Origin: Wurfbainia villosa
Taxonomy: Eukaryota > Streptophyta > Magnoliopsida > Zingiberales > Zingiberaceae
Length of the DNA: 64,000 nt
Direction: 5' to 3'
NCBI GenBank assembly: GCA_025175895.1
Contig: JAKLTH010000238.1
Coordinates: forward strand, 5,456,001 to 5,520,000
Every line of letters begins with the position of its first letter. The first letter of the stretch is position 1. Of the stretch, positions 9,886-21,752 are shown one piece after another. The translations under genes and the position numbers were made by a program. Under the pieces are notes generated by a model. It was not told the origin of the DNA and ran no database searches. It worked only from the letters and a program-made list of their open reading frames with translations.

Positions 9886-12492
9886 CAATGACATGGCTTG
9901 ATATCCTAGATAAGGGAATCAAATTGGAATGCCTAGATAATGATGTATGAACCCTTAGTTTAGGGAAAAAAACAAAACTTACATCTCACAAAGACTATAT
10001 AGAGATATGTGTTTGTATTGATACACCTTAGACATATGTGAGGTGCTAGGAAATTGAGTTATTCAATGTGCTTAAATGGTACATCAAAATGAACTTAAAC
10101 TCTTTCAATGATATGCACAAATCATGAGAAAAACTAATGTACAAGTCATGTACACTTAGCTCATAGACCATGATTGAAAATGAGATTTGAAAATCATTTT
10201 TGAAAATCTTGGTGAAGTCTATCTTTTAATTGCAATTATCATTGAGAATATTGAAACAAAGTTGCCAAAACATTGAAGTTTTCAATTGTTTTGAACTTTA
10301 TATCAATTCTTCAAAAGAAATAGTATTTTCATGTAAAACTATTTTTCACTCGTAATGTTTGACATATCTAATGTACACAAAGTTTCATGATTTTTTGAAA
10401 AATATATAACTACTTATGAATTTTTAAAATTAGTCTGAAATCTTGATTTCTACAATTGCATAAACCAGTCAACTGCCTCATGGAGCAGTTGACTTATGGT
10501 AGCGATAGTCAACTGGTTACTAATTCAAATGACTGTTAGTCTGATATTAGGTTGAACAAGTTTGTTTAACTTATTATCAGCAATCCCTAAGTACCCTAAT
10601 CACTCCTAACCCTATGATCTCCTTAAAGAAGCATTGGAAGGGTGAGATATTCGTTGAATATGAATAGGATAATTAATTATGGTAAGGATTAAAGTTTAAG
10701 GGAGGTTAAAGTTCAAGTTTGAACCTTATTTTTGATTGTTTGGATTTCGTATATGCTCAAGAACACTCTAATGACATTGTTGGTGCAATGGTCAAGGGAG
10801 AGTAAGCCTTTAGAAGGAGTTTGTCCATCAAAGGATGATGGATGGAGTTTAAAAGGGGGAGAGTGAAGAATTACATTTCATTGGAATGAAGGCATTTATG
10901 ATGAGTCTTGGACCAAGGGAGAGAATGAAAGATCTCATTAGAAGATGAGACATGGAAAACCTTGATAGACTTTTTGATGTATGTTAAAGGGGGAGAAATG
11001 AAGGGTTTAAGTTAGGAAACCTGCATTATGCCTTGACATAAGAAGAGTCAAGTTGGGCTTATGGGATAACCTAACTTAAAAGTATTGTTAAACATCAAAA
11101 AGAGAGGGATTGTTGGCACAATCGACCTCGGGTCAAGATTGACTAGATTCGAGTGGGAATCGAGTAGTGTTTTGATGTTTGACCATATGTTTGACTATGT
11201 GTATGATCATATGACTAGTGGATGGTTTGAGACATCCAAGGTCATATGAGGGAGATTGTTATGAGGAAAATTGTTGGAGCAATCAATCTCAGATCAAAAT
11301 TGACCAAGCTTGAGTGAGACTCAAGTGGAAGTCCAAGTTTGGAGACTTGGCAATGGAAAAGTCCAAGGGTGTAGTCTTGGCCGTATAAGTCCAAGTGTGT
11401 AGTCTTGGTAACAAAAGTTTAAATTTGGAGAATTTGCAATGGAAAAGTCCAAGGGTGTAGTCTTGGTTGTATAAGTCCAAGTGTGTGGTCTTGGTGGTGA
11501 AAGTCCAAGTATAGATAATTGGCAAGGGAAAGTCCAAAGGTGTAGTCTTGGTCGTGTAAGTCCAAAGGTACAGTCATGGCAGCGTAAGTCCCGGAGGCAT
11601 GACCTCTTGGCAAAGGTAGACCCGATAGCATGACAAAGCCGATGGAAGCACTTGAAGGCTAGCACAAAGGATGAAGGAGTCATGGAGGACTCGGATGGAC
11701 CCTGAGGGCATGAGACTAATGGAAGTGACTTGAAAGCTTAGGTCTAGGCTAAGGATGAGTATCAAGTATGAGGGGATTATACTTGGATTAAACCTCACTT
11801 TTGAGGTTTACTAGTTAACTGGTGGAATTGACCAGTCGAGTGCTTGACACTCGGAGGGCTTGGTTGACTTGAACAGTCGACTGGGTTAGGGTAGTCAATT
11901 GATCGTGCACTTTCTGACATGGATTAGTCCATTGTGAGACAATATATAAGTGGGTAGTTGACTGGTGGATAAGAGCAGTCGACTGTTAGACGGAAATTAG
12001 GCCTAGTAGGAGCTTTAAATGGAGACTTCGTGAAGAGGAGAAGAAGCTAGTTCTTGGTGATCTTGAAGGGGATAATTTGATGCTTTCTATACCTTCCTAG
12101 TCATTCAAAACAACCAAAAGAGCTCTCAAGAAAAGATTTATTGTGTAAAGTGTTTCTTTACTCGTATTTGTTTTGCGTTTCGTTTTTGGTTGTATCCTTC
12201 TTATGAGCTCATTTTAAGAGATTTCTCCATCTCCGAATTATTTTCGAGAAGGCAAAGATTTAGCAGTGGTGTACATCACTAGAGCTCACTCTAGAGCTCG
12301 ACCATGGAGTATGAACTAGGGTTTCGAACTACTTAAAATCCTTGTGTTGTATGTGTGTTGTGATTTGTGTTTGTATTTGTATTTGTATTTCTACTTTGTA
12401 CTAACACTTGTAGATGAACACGAATGTGAATGAATGATAAAATCGAGGAATCACTATTCACCCCCCTCTAGTGTGTCACAAGTGTCCTAACA
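9886..12492 (+). mobile_element. Element D: 5'-truncated gag-only Sirevirus-like element
   Basis: The part 9886-11110 aligns by eye with the 3' non-coding internal region of element C (from about 15575) and element B (from about 57920). It contains an extra palindrome pair near 10467-10515 and several polypurine tracts (caagggagag near 10793, aaaagggggagag near 10852, aaagggggag near 10985, aaaaagagagggat at 11097-11110). The 3' LTR follows at 11111-12492. Its gag and 5' LTR are absent, so it was truncated at about 9886 or recombined with the unassigned sequence to its left. Confidence 0.78.
11111..12492 (+). repeat. 3' LTR of element D
   Basis: Starts TGTTGGCACAATCGACC and ends GTGTCCTAACA. 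Near 11272 there is an internal second copy of the terminus (attgttggagcaatcaa). The inverted-repeat array (aagtccaag...cttgg) spans about 11330-11590, the aggcttaggtctaggctaag block lies at about 11735, palindromes at about 11872-11980, a TATA-like ctttaaatgg near 12012 and the CCTCTAGTG end near 12467. Overlapping reading frames on the minus strand (11289-11798) are array translations. Confidence 0.82.
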
Positions 12493-13094
12493 AATCGATT
12501 GATCAAATCTGACGTGGATTAGTCCATTGTGAGACAACCATATAGTAACCAGTCGACTGCTGGATAAGAACAGATGACTATTGGATAAGAACATATGACT
12601 GGATGTCAAAAAATCAACCCGAATGGAGCTTTAAAATAAGGCTACGGTGGAGGAAAGAAGAAGCTTATTTCTAAGGTTTTGAAGGAGGAACACTACTATG
12701 ATTCCCGACCTTCAAGGCAACGCAAAGAAACCAAAAGCAAAGTGATCATAGTTCTTCATTGTAAAGTGTTCTTTGCATTTGTTTTTCACTTTATACTTGT
12801 ATTTTGGTTGTTTGTTGTGTAAGCTCCCTATTGTAAGAGGTTTCTCTACCTCCGAATTATTTTTGAGAAGAAGTGTTAGTGGTGGTGACATCGCTATAGC
12901 TCAGTCATGGAGTAGGAACTAGGGTTCCAAATCATGTAAAACTTTTGTATTATGTTTGTGCTTTGTTTATCTTTGTACTCTTTTAGTTTCTGCTACGCTA
13001 ACAGTGTTGTAGACAAGAACGACCAAAACGATCGAGAGTAAGAAATGATGAATCGCTATTCACCCCCCTCTAGCGCACGTCAAGACCCTTAATA
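12493..13094 (+). repeat. 5' LTR remnant of element C
   Basis: It matches the last 600 bp of the 3' LTR: gacgtggattagtcc block, TATA-like agctttaaaataagg near 12629, the TCTCTACCTCCGAATTATTT box near 12844 and CCCCCCTCTAGCGCACG near 13063. The terminal CAACA has decayed to TAATA at 13094. Confidence 0.75.
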
Positions 13095-13096
13095 AT

Positions 13097-13108
13097 TGGT
13101 ATTAGAGT
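13097..13108 (+). other. Primer-binding site of element C
   Basis: tggtattagagt, two mismatches from the initiator tRNA-Met complement, 2 bp after the LTR. Confidence 0.75.
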
Positions 13109-13167
13109 GAGACCGCTGTTCAAGGACTAATCGCTGTGAGAGCAAGCGCTAGAGGAGTATAAGAGAA

Positions 13168-15018
13168 ATGAAATTCAACGATGGGGTAGGCTACAACACA
13201 CAAGTTTCACCTACTTTCGACCACGAAGATTTCGCGTATTGGAAAGGAAAAGTAGGATGGAGTATTTTCTAATGAATGATATTGAAATTGAAATTGGATT
13301 GTCTTGATAGAAGGTTTTGACCCCAAACAAGAAAGGGAGAATCCTCAAAAAGAAGAAGTGAACCGAGGAGAAAACTTAGAAATTCAAGATAAATGAAAAG
13401 ATAGCAATAATCTTGGCTAGTTTAATACCTAAGGATTTATTGTATAGGCTAGGAGAATTCTGCGACGCTAAAGAGTTATGGAGCAAATTGATCGATCTCC
13501 ATGAGAAGTCTTCACCGACCCAAGACGATAAGGAGGAGTCTAAGGAATTAAGTTTAACATCTCAAGAGCTTGATGATTCGAAGGTTGATAGGTGTTCAAC
13601 ATCCGAGTCAGACAAAGTTGAAGAAGTTAAAGAAGTCTCTACCTCTTGGATTGAGGGGAAGGGTAGGTCAATGACACCAGAACAAGAGGAGTCATCAACT
13701 TCCATAGCCAATGGAGAACAAATTCAAGATTCTCCTACCATCCAAGAAGGTAACTCAAATGCAATTCTTAAAGATAAAAGTCATATAATTTGCTTTGAGT
13801 ATAGGGAACAAGGGCACTATAAGAGCAAGTGTCCAAAACGTATCAAGAACAAGACTCAAGTACCACCTAAGATGAAGGAAAAGTCAAAAGAGGCCGAATC
13901 CCCGATACGAAAAGGCAAAGAGCATATAATATGTTTCTGGTGCAACCAAAAGGGCCACTACTCGAGTCAATGTCCAAGGGGGAGTACCCTAGAAAGGACA
14001 AGAAAAGGGTTCATGTGTAGGGGGAGCTCCCATGGCAAAGCCTAAGGTAACATTTAATAACGCAATTTCAATTATTAATGATAAGAAGCATGTTAGTAAT
14101 ATATCACATTTTAATGCACTTGCAATTTATAATAAGAAGCATGCTAATAATTAATTTTATTGTTTAGGTGATAAACATCATGAAATTAAGAGTAAGGACA
14201 ATTCTAGGATTGTTAGCACCAAAACTACCTCACCTAAGGATGAGAACAACCTAGGCAAGAATCCTAAGAAAAATAGACATATGCCTAGGAAGAAGAATTC
14301 CAAAAAATATAGTAAAAGATCAAAAGTAGCTATATTAGAAAAGGAAAATCAAGTATTGAGGTCAAGACTTGATAAATTTGGCAAAAACCTTTGGAAAGAT
14401 AAAAAATTCAATTAAAGGATCTAATGGATAAAATTTAAGTTCTAGGAGGCAAGAAATTTCTAAAGACAAGAAAGGTTTGAGTTATAAGCTTAAGTCCAAA
14501 GAAATCAAGCCCTCTTACCCAAAGTCGACCCTGGGCAGGGGTAGTTGGGGCCCCTGCCCAGAGCCCAAAGAAATTTTTTCAAAATTTATAAGGTAAAGGG
14601 CCCAATTTTTATTCAAAAATAAATTTTTTATTTATAAAAGGACTTCATTTTTATTGTTTCGCCTAGGGCCTTAAAATATCGATGACCGACTTTGCTCTTA
14701 CCATAATGTTCCGTTTAACTATGGAACTAATTCTAGGTCTAGGAGTGTCAAGTTACAAGGGAAGTAATCCTTAGAGTTAACTTTGGCAAGAGTCAAGTGA
14801 CTAAGGCTTCTAAAAAACCTAGGAAAGTCACTAAAAAGGTTAAAAGGGAAGATATCCCTAGAGTTAACCTAAATGAGACCATAATGACTAAGACTTCTAA
14901 TAAGTCTAGAAGAGTCATTAGGAAGGTATCTAGGGAAGTCATCCCTAGTGAATACCTAAAAAATCCAAGGAACTCGAATAGGTATTGGGTTCGTAGGAGT
15001 GTGATTCTTTCACGTTAA
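13168..15018 (+). pseudogene. Element C gag (no pol follows)
   Basis: The ATG at 13168 opens a gag N-terminus (FDHEDFAYWKGK) that shifts frame near 13250 and is stopped near 13303. The longest open part, 13413-14045, encodes an acidic Ser/Glu-rich region and two zinc knuckles. The first reads ICFEYREQGHYKSKCPK, in which the second Cys is Tyr. The second reads ICFWCNQKGHYSSQCP and is a normal CCHC knuckle. The C-terminal basic segment resumes at 14797-15018 (KPRKVTKKVKRE repeats, then NRYWVRRSVI). The gag is interrupted by frameshifts and by the MITE at 14520-14694. Confidence 0.8.
14520..14694. mobile_element. 175-bp hAT-like MITE
   Basis: Flanked by the exact 8-bp duplication CTCTTACC (14512-14519 and 14695-14702). 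Its ends are inverted repeats, CAAAGTCG at 14520 and CGACTTTG ending 14694. An internal stem pairs gggcagggg with cccctgccc near 14532-14561. Comparison with element B near 57050 shows the empty site. An 8-bp duplication with short terminal repeats points to hAT. There is no coding capacity. Confidence 0.85.
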
Positions 15019-16774
15019 ATGAGTTTAGGGTGTGTCAACTTTAAATGGAAAGGTAGTTAACCTAATAATAGTGAAGTTGACATTTTAGAGCATTTTCAAG
15101 GTATGCTCATCCTTTGAAAATGAATGCAGATTATATCCTAAAAAATTTTAATATGTGCTAATTAGAATAATGGAAGTTTGAAAATTTGATCATAATTGGT
15201 ATAATTAGGTTAAAGGTCAATAGTGTGCTAAGTTGGAATTTTGCCACACTTAGGGAGTTAGGTGGTATTAAGGCAATGATGGTATTTGACATAATTATAG
15301 AAAATGACAATTAAGTTTAAAACTTATTTATTTTTAAACCTTATATTATAAAATTTATCATGATTTACTTGCAATGATCCATGTCATGACATCATATTTC
15401 ATATGATTATTTAAAATGTCATAATAGTACTTAGATTTATTAATGTCATGCTAATACTTAGATTATGTTTATTATGTCATGACATCATGTTATCATTGGC
15501 AATATTTAAATTTATGCAATCAATTTATGCCATGATCATAATTCATATATTAAATCTATCAAATTGAATTTAAGGACAAATGACATTATTTGATGTCCTA
15601 GATAAATGAATCAAGTGGATATGCCTAGATAATAATGTATTAATCCTTAAGTTAGGGAAAAATCAAATTCACATCTCACAAAGACTATAGGATGATATGT
15701 GTGTGTATTGATATACTTTAGATACATGTAAGATGTTAGAAAAATGAGTTAAGTTCAATATGTTTGAACTCAAACTCATTAAATCATAGGAAGAAATCGT
15801 GAGAAAAGCTAATGTATAAGTCATGAACATTTAGACCATAGACCATAATTGAAAATAGATTTTGAAAACTATTTTAAAATCATTTTGGAAAACCATGGTG
15901 AAGTATATCTTTTGATAACAATCATCATTGAGGATATTGATACAAGTTAGACAAAAACATCGAAATTTTCAATGATTTTTAACTTTGTATCATTCTCTCA
16001 AATTAATGGGTATTTTCATATAAAATTATTTTTCATCCATAATATTTGGCATAAATAATGTACATATGAAGTTTCATAGTTTTTAAAAAATTGTATAATT
16101 ACTTATGCTTTTTCAAAATCCAATCTAAAAATCCTGATTTCTACAAATACAGAAACTAGTCGATTGGTCGCTATCAGAGTCAACTGATGAGTATGATTTT
16201 GACTGAACAAGATTTGTTTAGCTAATTATCAGCACCCTTAAGTACTCTAATCACTCATAACCATATAATATGCTTAGAGAAGCATTAGAAGAGTGATATT
16301 TTCATTGAAAATGAGTAGGAGAGTTAACTAGGGTGAAAATCAAATTTTAAGGGATGTTAAAGTTTAAGTTTGAACTTTTACCCTTATATTTGATTGTTTG
16401 GATTTTCCATAGGCTTAATAACTCTTCAAGGACATAGTTGGTGCAATGGTCAAGAGGGAGCAAGATTTTAGGGGAGTTTTGTCCATAAGGCATGATGGAT
16501 GAAGGTTAAAAAAGGAGAGAGTGAAGAATTGCCTTTCATTTAGTGATAAGGGTTTTGTCACTAAGGAAAATGAAGACATCTAAGATGACTTTAGACAGAG
16601 GGACAATGAAAGATCTCATTAGACTATGAGGAACTTTTCGATGTATGCCAATGGAGGAGAAATGAAGGGTTCAAATTATGAAACCTTCATTATGCCTTGA
16701 CATAAGAATTGACAAGTTGGGCTTATGAGTTTGCCTAACTTAAAGACATTGTCAAACATCAAAAAGTGAGAGAT
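15019..16774 (+). other. 3' non-coding internal region of element C
   Basis: AT-rich, no reading frame of note. A palindrome remnant pair (actagtcgattgg, agtcaactgatg) lies near 16156-16190. Polypurine-like tracts occur near 16450 (gtcaagagggagcaag), 16512 and 16648. The final aaaaagtgagagat (16761-16774) abuts the 3' LTR. Confidence 0.7.
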
Positions 16775-19700
16775 TGTTGGTGCAATCGATCTCAGATCAA
16801 TATTGACCAAGCTCGAGTGGGACTCGAGTAGTATTTTGATGTTTGTTAATAGGTTTGACTGTTTGACAATACGCTTAACATATGACTAATGGATGGTTTG
16901 GGACATCCAAGGTCATACGAGGGAGATTTTTAGGAGATTGTAGAAGCAATCAACCTTAGGTCAAGGTTGACCAAGCTCGAGTAAGACTTGAATGGAAGTC
17001 CAAGTTTGAAGATTGGCAAGAGAAAGTTCAAATATAGATACTTGGCGATGGAGAAGTCCAAGAATGAATTCTTAGCAAGGAGAAGTCTAAGTTTGGAGAC
17101 TTGCTAATGGAGAAGTCCAAGAATGGATTCTTGGCAAAGAAAAAGTCCAAGTGTGCAATCTTAGTCGTGTAAGTCCAAGTGTGTAGTCTTGGCGGCGAAA
17201 GTCTTAAGTATGGATACCTGGCAAAGGAAAATCTAAGGATGTAGTCTTGGTCGTGTAAGTCCAAGTGTAAAGTCTTGGTAGCATAATTTTCGGAGACGCG
17301 ACCTCTTGGCAAAGGTAGACCCATTAACATGACAAAGTCGACGGGAGCACTTGAAGGCTAGCACCTGTTGGGTTTTCAAGGCACCGACGTGGGCATATAT
17401 TCGAACATGTTTCGTAAACATGCACAACGGAAGGAAATAAAAATGGTAATAAATAATTTTATTACAACACACATACACACCACAAGCATGCATGATACAA
17501 AAGTGTAGACATAACCGTACATTTAAATTTTGCAATAAAGGAAATTACACTAGGTATACCTGACGAATAGCACACAACAGAAAGGGCATCAACCTTAGAG
17601 ACCCTTGTAAGTTTCGTCTCTATCCGAGTCCATGCCGAGTATCGTCGGGATAACTTCACAAGCTACGAGCCCTATCTTGATGAGAGATACTAGTCTCGCG
17701 TCGAAGACATTGTGATCCGAGAGACGATCATGAAACAAGTTCCACGAATTTGTCCCCTTGGAAGTGTCGGCCAAACAATTTGGTTGGCTGCATCAATAGT
17801 CTTCTTTGGTGAGTTCTTTGGCCGTGACTAGAGTCTTGGCTAGCGGTGGTAGCTGGCCGACGGTTGGAGGAGGGGGTCGACCCAAGGCTTGGGCGGCGAC
17901 AACCAGAGGGTTGACGCACAAGAGAGAAGAGGAGAAAGAGAGGTTGAGAGGCTAGGGTTTCGAAAACTAACTCATCCACAAAATTTGTCTCAACCCTCTT
18001 ACTCATAGAGAACAGGTTTTCTGACCATCAATAAACCTTCTCTCAATGGTTATTGGTGTTATTGGTTCACAACCAAAACCTATTAATCCGCTCCATTAAT
18101 TTAAGTTAAAATAAACCAAACAACATTGGTCTATTTTAAGTTAAAATAAATCAAACTAATTTTGGTTCATTCGTCCTTTGGTTTATTTTCCACCATTAGA
18201 ATAGAACCAAACTAATTTAGTTCATCCATCATGTCTTCAAAAGACTTGGCTCATCCATGCTTCCGATGCGACTAAAACAATTTCATGCTCGCTCCATGTT
18301 TGATCCAACCAAACCAAGTCTTTCTCGATCTGAGAATATCATTCTCAAGATCATTTTAAATCTTTCAGATAACACTCGTAATGTGTGTGACCAAATAGGT
18401 TCACGGTTTATGTTGACCGTTTATAATTAATCATTAATTATAGAACGATCATGAATGACACTTAGTAGTACATCATGATCCCCAATTAATCGAAAAATCA
18501 ACGGTTGACCCCAGAACAACTTCTGAAACCTTTCAGCAGCTACAATGAAACGTGTCATGTTCCTTTCACTCATCTTATACCCACTTAGTTCAGGATATGG
18601 TCTGTTGTGTCAGTCCCCACTAGGCTGACTACGTCACACCTAGCCCAAGTATTACTTTCTCGTCCTGCGGATTCTAGTTACTGCACATGTATCCAAGAGT
18701 ACCATACTCTAAATATGTAATATTTTGGCCAAAGACTTTAGTAACAATCCGACGAGAGGCCATAGGGTATACATCTCCTCGCAAGGAGTGGTGAATCTTT
18801 TGTAGGCTATTCAAACACCTTCAGCTACTTCGACTTATACCCAATCATCCCAGGTTCACATCTCCTCAGAGATGCTTGATTAAGATGTCAAAGCATAAGT
18901 CTCCATGACCAAGATGACTTGAATACCGCAAGTCAAAGGAACATCACACTTAAGTTGCATTAAGGACTTCATTGACATATATGTATATGCAGTGAACCAT
19001 ATGAAGTCTTATAGCTGGTCACTCCAATAAACTAGTTACCATAACTAGCATCCACGGTTAACTCCGGACATCTCAATGTCTCCATCCAGTGAGAAATAAT
19101 TACTTGGATGAACCAAAGAGTACAACTCGTGTTAGTCTCAACAGAATTGATGGTGTTCGAATGCATCAATTCATCGACTATGGATAATTCCAATACATCA
19201 CAATTACACATGTAGAGATTCTCACTAGTTGTTATCCAATCACAATTTTTCTTATGTTGTGAATCGTATTGTGGACATTCAGTAAATGATTTTAAGATCC
19301 AATCAAATATATGAAAATATGTACACTCAAATAGGGAATTTTCATTCATCAAATAAATGGTACAATCATAAGGTAATTGTCTTAGGACATCTCTCATATA
19401 TAACTAACAGTGCCAAGGGCGAGGAGTCGTGGACTCAAACCAAGGGCGTGAGATTGATGGAAATGACTTGAAAGCTTAAGTCTAGGCTAAGGGTACCCGA
19501 TGACATGACAAAGCAGATGAAAGCATTTGAAGGCAAGTGCAAGGGTGAGGAGTCGTGGACTCGAACCAAAGGCATGAGGTCGATGGAAGTGACTTGAAGA
19601 TTTAGGTCTAGGTTAAGGATAAGTGTCAAGTATGAGGGGATCATACTTGGGTGTTAAACCTCAGTTTTGAGGGTTACCAGTCAATTGAAGCTTGGGTCTG

Positions 19701-20628
19701 TCGACTGGTGGGTTAAAACAATCAGACAGATTGTTTGGCAGTCGACTGGGGTTATGGACAAGTCGACTGGCCGAGTGCTCGATACTCAAAGGGATCAGAA
19801 GACTCAAACAATTGACTAAGATTATGATCCAGTTGACTGGTCGAGTAGTCTACTGTGACTCAACTGCTGACCGGTGCTCTAGTAGCTCACCAGTCAACTG
19901 GATGTTGGTAGTTGATTGTTGGATAGAACAGTCGACTGGTTTTAGTGGACAAGATCACAGAATATTTTAGAGTTGATTGCTAGCCCATGATAGTCGACTG
20001 ATGGCCTATGAAAATCGACTATTGGGTCAGGATAGTCGACTGATCGACCAAATCTGACGTGGATTAGCCCGTTATGGGATAACGGTACAGTGACAAGTTA
20101 ACTACTGGATAAAAGCAGTCGACTGGACGATGAAAAATCAACCTGAGCGGAGCTTTAAAAGGAGGTTGCGATGGAGGAAAGAAGAAGTCGATTTCTAAAT
20201 ATTTTGAAGGGAAACACTGTTATAATTCCATACCTTCAAGGCATCCCAAAGCAACCAAAAGCAAAGCGATCAAAGTTCTTCATTGTAAAGTGTTCTTTGC
20301 AGTTGTCTTTCGCTTTATACTTGTATTTTGGTTGTTTGTTGTATAAACTCTCTATTGTAAGAGGTTTCTCCACCTCCAGATTATTTCTAAGAAGGGGAAG
20401 TGTTAGTGGTGGTGACATCGCTATAGCTCGACCGTCGAGTAGGAATTAGGATTCCGAATCATGAACCATGTAAAATCTTTGTGTTATGTTTGTGCTTAGT
20501 TTATCTTTGTATGTTTTTAGTTTCCATTGCACTAACATTGTTGTAGACAAGCACGACTAAAATGATCGAGAGTAAGAATCGACGAATCACTATTCATCCT
20601 CCTCTAGCGCATGTTAAGATCCTCAACA
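16775..20628 (+). repeat. 3' LTR of element C, split by an insertion
   Basis: The LTR parts are 16775-17365 and 19410-20628 (about 1.81 kb together), starting TGTTGGTGCAATCGATC and ending CCTCAACA. The first part holds an inner decayed terminus near 16940 and the aagtccaag...cttgg array (about 16995-17280). The second part holds a 127-bp tandem duplication (from 19410 and 19537), the palindrome cluster (about 19690-20130), a TATA-like gctttaaaagg near 20151 and the CCTCCTCTAGCG end. Confidence 0.8.
17366..19409 (-). mobile_element. Solo LTR of another retrotransposon family
   Basis: 2044 bp bounded by TGTTGGGTT and ACTAACA on the plus strand. Read on the minus strand it runs TGTTAGTTATATATGAGAG to AAAACCCAACA. 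There is no primer site, polypurine tract or coding sequence. Flanking 5-mers are GCACC (17361-17365) and GTGCC (19410-19414). The uninterrupted LTR elsewhere (about 52945) has GCGC at this place, so both flanks can be explained as a GCGCC duplication that lost its CG on opposite strands. Reading frames inside (for example 17728-18006 and 19032-19397, minus) are not recognised and are judged spurious. Confidence 0.7.
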
Positions 20629-21175
20629 CCTTTTGGTTGCATTAGAAGCACACTATATGCTCATTGCCTTTATGTATTGGGACTCCGATCTCCTTGGACT
20701 TTTTCTTTTCCCTTCAACACCACTTGAGCCTTCTTCTTGACTTGTTTTGGACACTCACAATTATAATGCCCTCTTTCCCTATACTCAAAACATATGATAT
20801 GACTTTTATCTTTGTGAATTATGCTTGAGTTACCTTCTTTGATGGTAGGGGACATATGGTTGAATTCTTCATCATTTTCGAATGTGGATGACTCCTCTTG
20901 ATCCGGTGTTAATGACCTATCCTCTCCTTCAATTCTAGAAGTGGACACTTCTATAACCTCTTCTACTTCAGATGTCGAGCACTTTTCAACTTCCAAATCT
21001 TTAAGATTTTGAGATGATGATGAGTATTCTTCTTATTCAAACTTGTCATCATCTTGGTTCACATATGTTTCATCATTGAGCATAGCAAACTTACTTCATA
21101 AATCTTTAACATCTCTAAATTTATCTAATCTATACAAAATATAATTAGACAATCACTTATAGCCCATGATGGCTT
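20629..21175 (-). pseudogene. Gag fragment of a Sirevirus-like gag-only element
   Basis: The open part 20996-20670 encodes STSEVEEVIEVSTSRIEGED and the zinc knuckle ICFEYRERGHYNCECPK, again with Tyr in place of the second Cys. The next knuckle is cut at 20629 by the end of element C. The upstream part (to about 21175) is recognisable as gag with stops. The remainder of this element is not present to the right, where unique sequence of the P450 locus begins. Confidence 0.75.
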
Positions 21176-21752
21176 GGTGAAACCTTCAAAAATTTATATA
21201 TCTTCGTCCACTACGTATAATCACTTTTGTATTTACTAATTAATCTCTAGGGCTAATTAGTTGGTAAATGTAAAAGGATAATTCTTAAATGGATAAGAAT
21301 TAATTTTCGGAGAAATTATGACTCTAAACTATCGATCTTCTTCTTTATATTTGACACCTAAAATTTTAATTTACCTTCTCCATTAATAAGACAAACGGAG
21401 AAGATAGATTTTTAATTTGAGCGGCGGAGTATCGTGAACAATAGATACTCTTTCCTTCTGACAATTTTTTATATATTAGCGGTTGATCAATAAATTTATT
21501 CGACAGATTTGAATTATGATTTAATAGTCTCTTTATTTAAGAATCTTATCACTCGCTGATCACAGGGTGACTGATAATTGTACTCTGTAGAGTCATGGTT
21601 TCACATCAACAATATAAAAGAGAGAAATCATAATATTCTTCAAATTAACAAAAGAAAGAGATAAAGGAACCACATAATCCATCCAACAAAATTTGATACC
21701 GAGAGGAATTTATCTTTTGCTAGCGAGGGAGGAGGGAGGAAGGCGATCGACA
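21176..21752 (+). promoter_or_regulatory. Upstream region of the P450 gene with TATA-like box
   Basis: AT-rich single-copy-looking sequence between the gag fragment and the P450 start codon. A good TATA box, tataaaag, lies at 21613-21620, about 133 bp before the ATG, followed by a purine-rich leader. No upstream reading frame of note is seen. The proximity of the retrotransposon debris (20629-21175) leaves at most about 440 bp of non-repeat sequence upstream of the TATA box. Confidence 0.55.

Larger units (their letters stand above)
12493..20628 (+). mobile_element. Element C: gag-only Sirevirus-like element with nested insertions
   Basis: It comprises a 5'-truncated 5' LTR (12493-13094), a tRNA-Met primer site, a broken gag (13168-15018) holding a MITE, a 1.75-kb non-coding 3' region, and a 3' LTR (16775-20628) split by a 2-kb solo LTR. 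No protease, integrase or reverse transcriptase is present. The right end falls inside the second zinc knuckle of a minus-strand gag (20629-21175), so C inserted into another copy of its own family. The left part of the 5' LTR is missing at the junction with D, and the left target duplication is therefore not visible. Confidence 0.82.

Noticed and set aside
19032..19397. 121-codon minus-strand reading frame inside the solo LTR
   Set aside because: No recognisable domain, and LTR boundaries enclose it.
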